Assembly: GCA_030762175.1 (NCBI GenBank)
Contig: CM060840.1
Span: 43,034,001-43,098,000 of the forward strand
Source of the DNA: Metallyticus violacea
Lineage: Eukaryota; Arthropoda; Insecta; Mantodea; Metallyticidae
Length of the DNA: 64,000 bases
Direction of reading: 5' to 3'
Below are positions 57,748 to 64,000 of this stretch, piece by piece. The translations under genes and the position numbers were made by a program. Each line of letters opens with the position of its first letter. Position 1 is the stretch's first letter. The notes under the pieces were generated by a model. That model did not search any database. It was not told the origin of the DNA and saw only the letters and a list, made by a program, of their open reading frames with translations.

Positions 57748-60611
57748 GTGAACAAATCGCACCTGGCAGCGCCAGTACTTCAACTCCGCTTCATAACATG
57801 TGAATACCTCAATAGTAGATGCTGAAATTGTCATCTTCCCTCGCCTAAATAAGTCATTGTATCAGTAAAACACGTTCTGATTAACATGATTAAGTAATGT
57901 TTCTGATTATTTCACTTCTAATATTTCCATTCACATTCCGATACTTCGACTTATTATGCTAATTTCGCAGGCGATTTGTTGGTAAACGTTCAAGATGTGT
58001 TTCTATTTCCTACAAGTTTTCCTCTTTTAAAACTTAACATTTTCCTTCGTGTTTTCTTTGAACCAGCTCATTTAAACTTGTGCACAACGTCCTGAATACA
58101 TTCCGGTTATCACGGCTAGCTGAATAGTGCTTAAAACAATGTTTACACATAAAATGCGTTGTTCTAGAGTAAATTGTCTAAACATCTCTGCAAATAAATG
58201 TAAACTGTCGTGAGACCGGCAAATAACACGTTCGGAAAGTGGAGTTGCAGTAAAGGTGTCGCCGACTGTGGCACATCTAATGGCCGAGACGTAAACCAGT
58301 AAGTGGAGATAATATTTATAACTCAATTGCTATAAATTCCAGTGATTTTAATATTACTGAATAAGAAAAGCTCATGTTCTTCTTACTTTACAAGTGAAAA
58401 ATTCTGTTACGCCTTGTACAGTCTATTTGACAATTCTATTATAATCGCACATCATTAAACACAAATATTGAGGAGAAAAGTCAGTTGTTTAGTAAATATA
58501 AATTATTGTGTTTTTTTTAATCCAAGCTATATTTCCGTTTTAAAAATAAAATTATTATTTAAATTGTCTTTAATAAAAACATTAAGCACAACTTCAAGTG
58601 TAATAAGTTAAAACAATTGTTTGCAGATATTTCATTATCAGGTGTTTAAGTTAATTTTTAGTTATCAGCAATAGTTTCCATTTCGCTGCCCAAACTATTT
58701 TAAGTTCTTTTTGCGTGTTTTTTTTTTTTCCTGCATTTTTAATCCCTGAACACCGGTCTTTATTTATAAGTGTGTATGGATCCGTTTAAAAGCCAAGTTT
58801 GAACTGCAAAACAAATATGGGCACTTTTCGGAAGCTGAACTATAACATGTGAATCAAAGCAAAACGAAAAAAAAATTCAGCATCGTTTTGAAAACGATAG
58901 CACGTTTTCAATATTTTGCAGATAGATCGGCGGATTGGATACGTACAGCTGAGCTATGTATTGACATTTCCGCTGTACTTCCGCGAGCATGGAAAAATAA
59001 AATGTACACACTGTATCTGATGGCATTGTCTCTCAATATCCAGTTTAAAAATGCTATTCCAATGTTACGGCAGCACTTTCTTATTGAAATGCGCCATAAC
59101 CAGAATTATTTTTAAAATGTTCGATATTATCTAATGCGTCACATTAACACAGAGGCTGTTCTTAAGGCATTTCCTGCATGTTTCGTATCTGATACGTCGT
59201 TCTTCCAAGGCTGCATGTGTTATTAAAAAGTTCATGCTTATATGAAGTAATAAATATTTTCTTATTTTAAAGAAAGTGGTTTTGTTGTCGGTTTTTCTAT
59301 GCTTGTAAACGCTCCTAGTGGTCAGGCGTTCTCTCAGCCCTCAGGTTATTATTCCGTTTTGAGGGTTCGTAGTTTTCACTGCTCTCACTTTCTTCAAGAC
59401 CTGGCAGTCACAAAAGTTTTAATTTCTTTGATTTTCCACTTTCCTATGCAATGTATGCATATTTTCACTGAATACGTCTACAGTGTTATTAGCGTGTCAC
59501 AAACTAACCTGCAATAATAGATAAAGAATGTTAAAGTCCCATGGGCAATAATACGCACAAAAGTCAAAACAAAAGAAAGAAACAGAAAAGAGAAAGGAGA
59601 TGAGAGAAGAGCATGCAGTTAGCATAAGTAGATGACAAGAAACGAATGACTTTTTTTCTTTCTTCTTAAACTGTTGTTTTGCTGCCGCCCAAGTGATGGA
59701 TTGCAGACACTTGTTGGACAACCGCACGGACAAAAGTTGCGTCACAACGATGAAGAATGGCCGTGTTTTAGAGCCAGGCGTGTGGAGAACAGACTGGACA
59801 ATGCCGGAACAGTCGTCACTGCCCTCCTCCTTTTACTATCAGCTTCACCGACTTCAGATCGTAAATCAGATTGCAGTTCGCACATACTCCGGAAGACGCG
59901 TCTATCTATGCCGCTTGGCGTCCTTACCTCTCTGAACAGCTACCAGTTCCCTTTCTGATCACGCCCTTTCTGCGAATTCTTAAGCATAATCTGAATATAA
60001 TGCAGCTTTTCCGTGGATTGTTTCAACTCCGCCCTATATCATCATTAATCTCTATCTCGCATTTCTGTCAAGAGAGCAAATGCAATCCCACGTGTTTCCT
60101 AGCAAATATTTTCACGCTAGCTCTGTCTTGAGATTTCCAGGTGTAAAAATGACAGAGTTCTTATACAACATTTCCTTGCTCAACAATAAATAAGGGCAAA
60201 GCTACATTGATGTTTAGCATCTAAACTTCCTGTGGGCTTAGCCTGTGAATTAGAATTTTGTGAGAAACTGCTTAGTGTTGTCATCAAAATAATTATCATA
60301 AACTCTTTAACAACTCCAATCATCTTTTCAAACGCCTAACTTTTTACATTCCACGTTCTATAGGCATAAATATTGTTACATGCTTTCGAAAAGTGTTGTA
60401 TCAGGTTTTTCGACTATCATCTTTGCAGCCAGGCCTTGTTGAGTTTCAGGTGCAAAGAAAGCGTGCATTACTTGAGGTTTGGGGAGATTGTGATAACTGC
60501 CTTGCTGTGATAAGATCCTTCATGAGAAGGAGATTTTACACAACCTTAAAAAGCTGGAAAGCTGAAGTATGTACCGCATCACGGAACACTTCATTCAGAC
60601 TGTAGATGACT
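57748..60611. other. About 2.9 kb, no gene recognised; weak transposase-start-like trace
   Basis: A minus frame at 58072-58326 contains MFRQFTLEQRILCVNI, reminiscent of the FT.EQR start of some Tc1/mariner-superfamily transposases, but the rest does not confirm it. Overlapping frames at 59674-60131 are unassigned. Confidence 0.35.
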
Positions 60612-60620
60612 ATTCGAGAT

Positions 60621-60912
60621 GTCGGTCCTGGTGGTGTAGTGGTAACTATACTTGCCTCCTAAACCCAAGATCGCGGGTTCGAACCTGGCCAGGGTCAATG
60701 GCTTTTTTCAGGCATAAAAATTCTAAGTATGGCTTCCTTCGGAAGGGAAGTGAAGCCGTGGGTCCCGTGTCGTACACGATAAAGAAGCTCCAGCCTGAAA
60801 GAAGAGGCCTCTGAGCAAAAGTTGTCTTTCCTTTCACGCCCTTAATTGAATGGGACGCTGATGATCTGAGTTGTTAAAGAGTGTCCATAAATAAAACGAA
60901 TAAAAAACAACC
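60621..60912 (+). mobile_element. SINE-A copy 9, full length, with target duplication
   Basis: Plus orientation. It begins GTCGGTCCTGGTGGTGTAGT, with box A-like TGGTGTAGTGG at 60632-60642 and box B GGGTTCGAACC at 60675-60685. The core CTTCCTTCGGAAGGGAAG and the 3' end GAGTTGTTAAAGAGTGTCC lead to an A-rich tail. ATTCGAGAT flanks it at 60612-60620 and 60913-60921. Good reference copy for the family. Confidence 0.97.
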
Positions 60913-60921
60913 ATTCGAGAT

Positions 60922-63099
60922 CTGAACGCCCATAGGCTGTCAAAGCAATGGCGGACTGTGTTTGGCAGAATACACTTTGAAAGAAGACAGTGATGACCTG
61001 TATGAATAACAAATTCATCACTGTGCTGAGCAATTTTTAACTGCGCAACTGAAGCAACAGGATGCGTTGATGTAAATGATTGTTACGTGGTTACGCTAAC
61101 AACGAACTCGGGGAAATTCTATTTATTAGCAAGAAGCCATTCAATATTGAAGCTACAGCCGTGAAAATGACAGAGTGTATGTCTCGACTTCATCAGAGTG
61201 TCCATATATCCATTTCTTTCAAAAGGAATTGAAGAGAACAACCCAAGTATGCTAAACTACCCTGCAACCCTTTGTAGTGAAGAACCTTAACACATTTTGC
61301 TCAGACCTCCAGCAAGACTCTTCAACCACAAGGCAAAGTACTGTAGATTTTACTTCAGAGAAATGTTTCAGACAGCCCTGACCGAATCCCCAGGACTAGG
61401 TATTGTGTCAAGTGCTTCAGGGTGTAATTTGCAAGATACCCTTATAGTAAGTTTTGAGCGCTTCCTGATAGAGACAGTGCGTGCTACTATAGATGAATGA
61501 CCAGAGAAACTTCGGCCTTTTGTGAGGGAAAAACAGATAATTTTGAGAACTGGTCGTTTGGAATATACGAGAGAATTAAATAAGCATATTGCAGTTCCTT
61601 AACTAAAACTGTGGAACAGTATTTATTAAAGACTAGGTATTTTCATAATCATCATCATTTTGATGTCATTTATAAGTTAGCTTTTGAAGTTATTTCTTTT
61701 GTCATGTTCTATGGCTTAAGCTTGAATTATGAAGGAACATCTGTCGTTGCTACCATGAAATTACAAATCAACTCAGCCGAAGCCTGATTGAAATTCGTAA
61801 AGTTCTTTTTCGCACGATATTTGGCATTAAAACCTAACAAAAGAGCACATTGTTAAGTAAACCCGTGCCGGATTCTGCATCACACACTTGTCAAAGGGTT
61901 CTCAATTACTTATAGAGCTTATCAGTTGGAATAACAAGAACGTATTTGTATTTTGTTTTAAACATTAGAGTTCTGTGGATTTGTAAATTTTAGGCATTCT
62001 TCTGGTATACTGTGACATACATTGTAGTAGTGTCTTCAATTATTACTGGATTGGACAAGTAACCGTTCAGTGAAAATTCCGCTTAAAATGGCGGTTAGAT
62101 GTCGTTAATTAAAAATGTGAATGTGATTTGGTGGTTGGAGTTCTTCCACCACTACAGTAGTTTGAAAAAGTGGTCAGGAAAGCTTTGTCGGAGAATAGAT
62201 CTCCGAGAAAATAGACGTGTGACTGCTATATCTCTCGATAAACCAGTTAACTATCACGAAGAACCTGCACAAAAGGCATGTTGGTAATTCTATCTAACTT
62301 GCTGACCATTTATGAAAAGCTTATGAGTTTTTCCTAGCCCAGGGTGTATGCAGGTATTTTCCCCAAAACCAGTTGACTTGGCAACTATTATTTGTAAACT
62401 AAAGAACCAGAGAAGTGACAATATGACCTGTTTACTGCATCATTGTTGAGTCAAACACCGAAAGAACTATAGCCATAACTTAGAACTAGGCCAGTATGCA
62501 TGCATTTTATTGAATTTTTCGGCATAATATTAAAAACATTAACGAGATTTTCACACTCAACTTTATCTACTCGTTTACAAGGTTTCTTGACTTTATTTCA
62601 TTCTTTTGATTTTTTTTTTTTTTTTTTTTTTTTTTTACAGAAGTCTTGCCCCTACAATTGAACTAGGTTTTAATTTTATTTTTAAGTTTTGTTTTGTTTA
62701 TTTCATTTAGAATAAATATTTGAATTTAACATAAATAGATGAAATAATCTTATTATTACACTCCTTTTCATTGTTGATGTCTCAAGATTATTACACTTAG
62801 CTGGTCCTTTTCAGAATTTCTGAATGCAGCATTTGTAGAAACAATGTCTCGTGGCGCAAAGATTTTCTCTGAGGATGTCACGCCGCGGCTACTAATTGAC
62901 TATTGCATGTATACCCCTGAGGGAACACCTACAGGAAGAAGAGTTAAGATGGAGGACACACCGGGTTGTCTCTAACTACAAGTCCCAGAAGCAGGGCCAG
63001 CGAGAACCACTCCGGTTCCACCAATCTCACTGAAGGTGTCCCGAGGTCCCCCGAGGAGGTCACCGCTAGGGCAGGAGCGCAAGCCACTGCCACGCCATA
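60922..63099. other. About 2.2 kb, no gene recognised
   Basis: Plus frames at 61297-61500 and 62099-62287 are open for over 60 codons but match nothing I recognise. A 27-base T-run ending ACAG (62610-62640) looks like a splice acceptor, and a GC-richer stretch (62840-63080) follows it. Confidence 0.35.
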
Positions 63100-63318
63100 A
63101 GGCACCAATATGTCTTACCTATGCCTCCGAACCTTTAAATGATGACATGCGAATTATTGAAAGGAAATGGCAGAGCGGAGATATTGTGGAATATAAATAT
63201 CTGCCTAAGTTACCAGGCGAAACCACGAAAAAAATCCCAGCGGTTCAGAGGGAATTGAATCAGGGATCTCTCGAATGCTAGTCTGAAACATTACCATCTG
63301 AGCCACCCCGGTCGCTCA
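63100..63318 (-). mobile_element. tRNA-derived SINE, family E, single copy
   Basis: On the minus strand the right end reads GACCGGGGTGGCTCAGATGG (box A) and the box B-like GATTCAATTCCC lies about 40 bases on. A body follows to about 63100. The layout GACCGGGGTGGCTCAGATGG...CATTCGAGAGATCC is that of insect tRNA-derived SINEs. The left end is approximate, and the 81-codon plus frame across it is a shadow. Confidence 0.6.
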
Positions 63319-64000
63319 AATCCAAATCACTTACTTAAAGAATAAATAAATACACAATATATCAGTGGTGCATCTGAATATCAGAATTTTAAAAACAAAA
63401 TATTATAACTTTAGTTTTAATCATAAACATAACATTTGTAAGAACATGTCTCTTAAAGTTTACAATAAACAAACGAATAATTTAACCATTCCACTAGCAT
63501 GGCATTTACTCTAAGTGCAATCTTTAAAATTTCACATCCCAAACCTCAAAACTGGGATATTTTTCTGATAAGCCTTATAATACGGATCCATCGATAACAT
63601 TACAGCTGAAGACATACTTTGTCCAACGCTCAGTGGATTAATGGCAGTGTAGGTATCGTTCTTGACTGTGACATCTGTGTTGACTGGTTTGCTAGTACTG
63701 GCAGCTATCTATATCTATAGGTCACTTGTGAAGCCTTTCGGCCTTGATCCTGCCAAAGAAGTACGGTTACCTTAGGTATTAACATACAGGGATGTACATT
63801 CGCTTCAGGCATCTACATATAGATTTCACTGAACGATTCCAGTGCAAAAATATTTTTGTTTGTTCAATATATCTTAGATACAAAAATATATATTTCCAAC
63901 AAACTCATGTTTTATAATGATAATACTTTTAAAAAAAGTTAATGATGCTACTCTCTTCGGTGAACAGCTAAATAGTGATATAATAAAATTAGTTTACACC
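63319..64000. other. No feature recognised at the window end
   Basis: AT-rich DNA without a conserved frame. It would lie in the KDM1A intron if the gene continues to the right. Confidence 0.4.

Noticed and set aside
58072..58326. Minus-strand frame with FTLEQRI as a transposase N-terminus
   Set aside because: About eight matching residues followed by unrelated sequence; could be chance.

Overview
The window is AT-rich animal nuclear DNA, almost certainly from an insect with a large, repeat-rich genome. The evidence is a spliced exon of a chromatin gene, abundant tRNA-derived SINEs, mariner/Tc1/piggyBac/hAT fossils typical of arthropods, and no bacterial-style coding. I lean towards a hemimetabolous insect (cockroach, termite, cricket or stick-insect type), but the sequence alone does not fix the order. 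There is no operon, no CRISPR array and no intact mobile element. I found no coherent undescribed multi-gene system.

Only one host gene can be supported: the terminal coding exon of the histone demethylase KDM1A/LSD1 (46337-46524, minus strand). It has a clean splice acceptor, a stop codon and a 3' UTR with poly(A) signals running down to about 45450. No upstream exon was recognised between 46525 and 64000. If none was missed, the right-hand 17 kb of the window is the last intron of this gene and the transposon fossils there are intronic.

Layout. 1-11.6 kb: sparse unique AT-rich DNA with a mariner tail, SINE copies, a tRNA-like relic and a diverged tandem array (3.8-4.2 kb). 11.66-12.5 kb: an LTR followed by a tRNA-Lys-type primer-binding site; a second copy lies in inverted orientation at 17.25-17.9 kb. 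14-16 kb: a nearly full-length decayed Tc1 transposase and a mariner helix-turn-helix fragment. 17.9-18.9 kb: three SINE-B pieces in one orientation. 20.2 kb: a 38-bp imperfect inverted repeat. 21.3-24.3 kb: a LINE reverse transcriptase interrupted by a SINE, then two Tc1/mariner-superfamily transposase fossils. 28-32 kb: piggyBac, mariner and hAT fossils. 37-42 kb: mariner pieces, a SINE and a second transposase relative with its catalytic core deleted. 42-45 kb: nearly featureless. 47.1-50.6 kb: a graveyard of four transposase fossils, one carrying a SINE with a perfect 13-bp target duplication. 54-61 kb: a SETMAR-type mariner and further SINEs.

Two SINE families dominate. SINE-A (nine copies) has a head with Pol III box A/box B sequences. 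SINE-B (nine copies) has a head resembling a class II (Ser/Leu-type) tRNA. Several SINE-A copies retain flanking target duplications of 9 or 13 bp, so they moved by retroposition. The DNA transposons are riddled with stops and frameshifts and cannot code for active enzymes. Family names given for fossils rest on conserved motifs read by eye, and all element boundaries are approximate unless a target duplication is stated.
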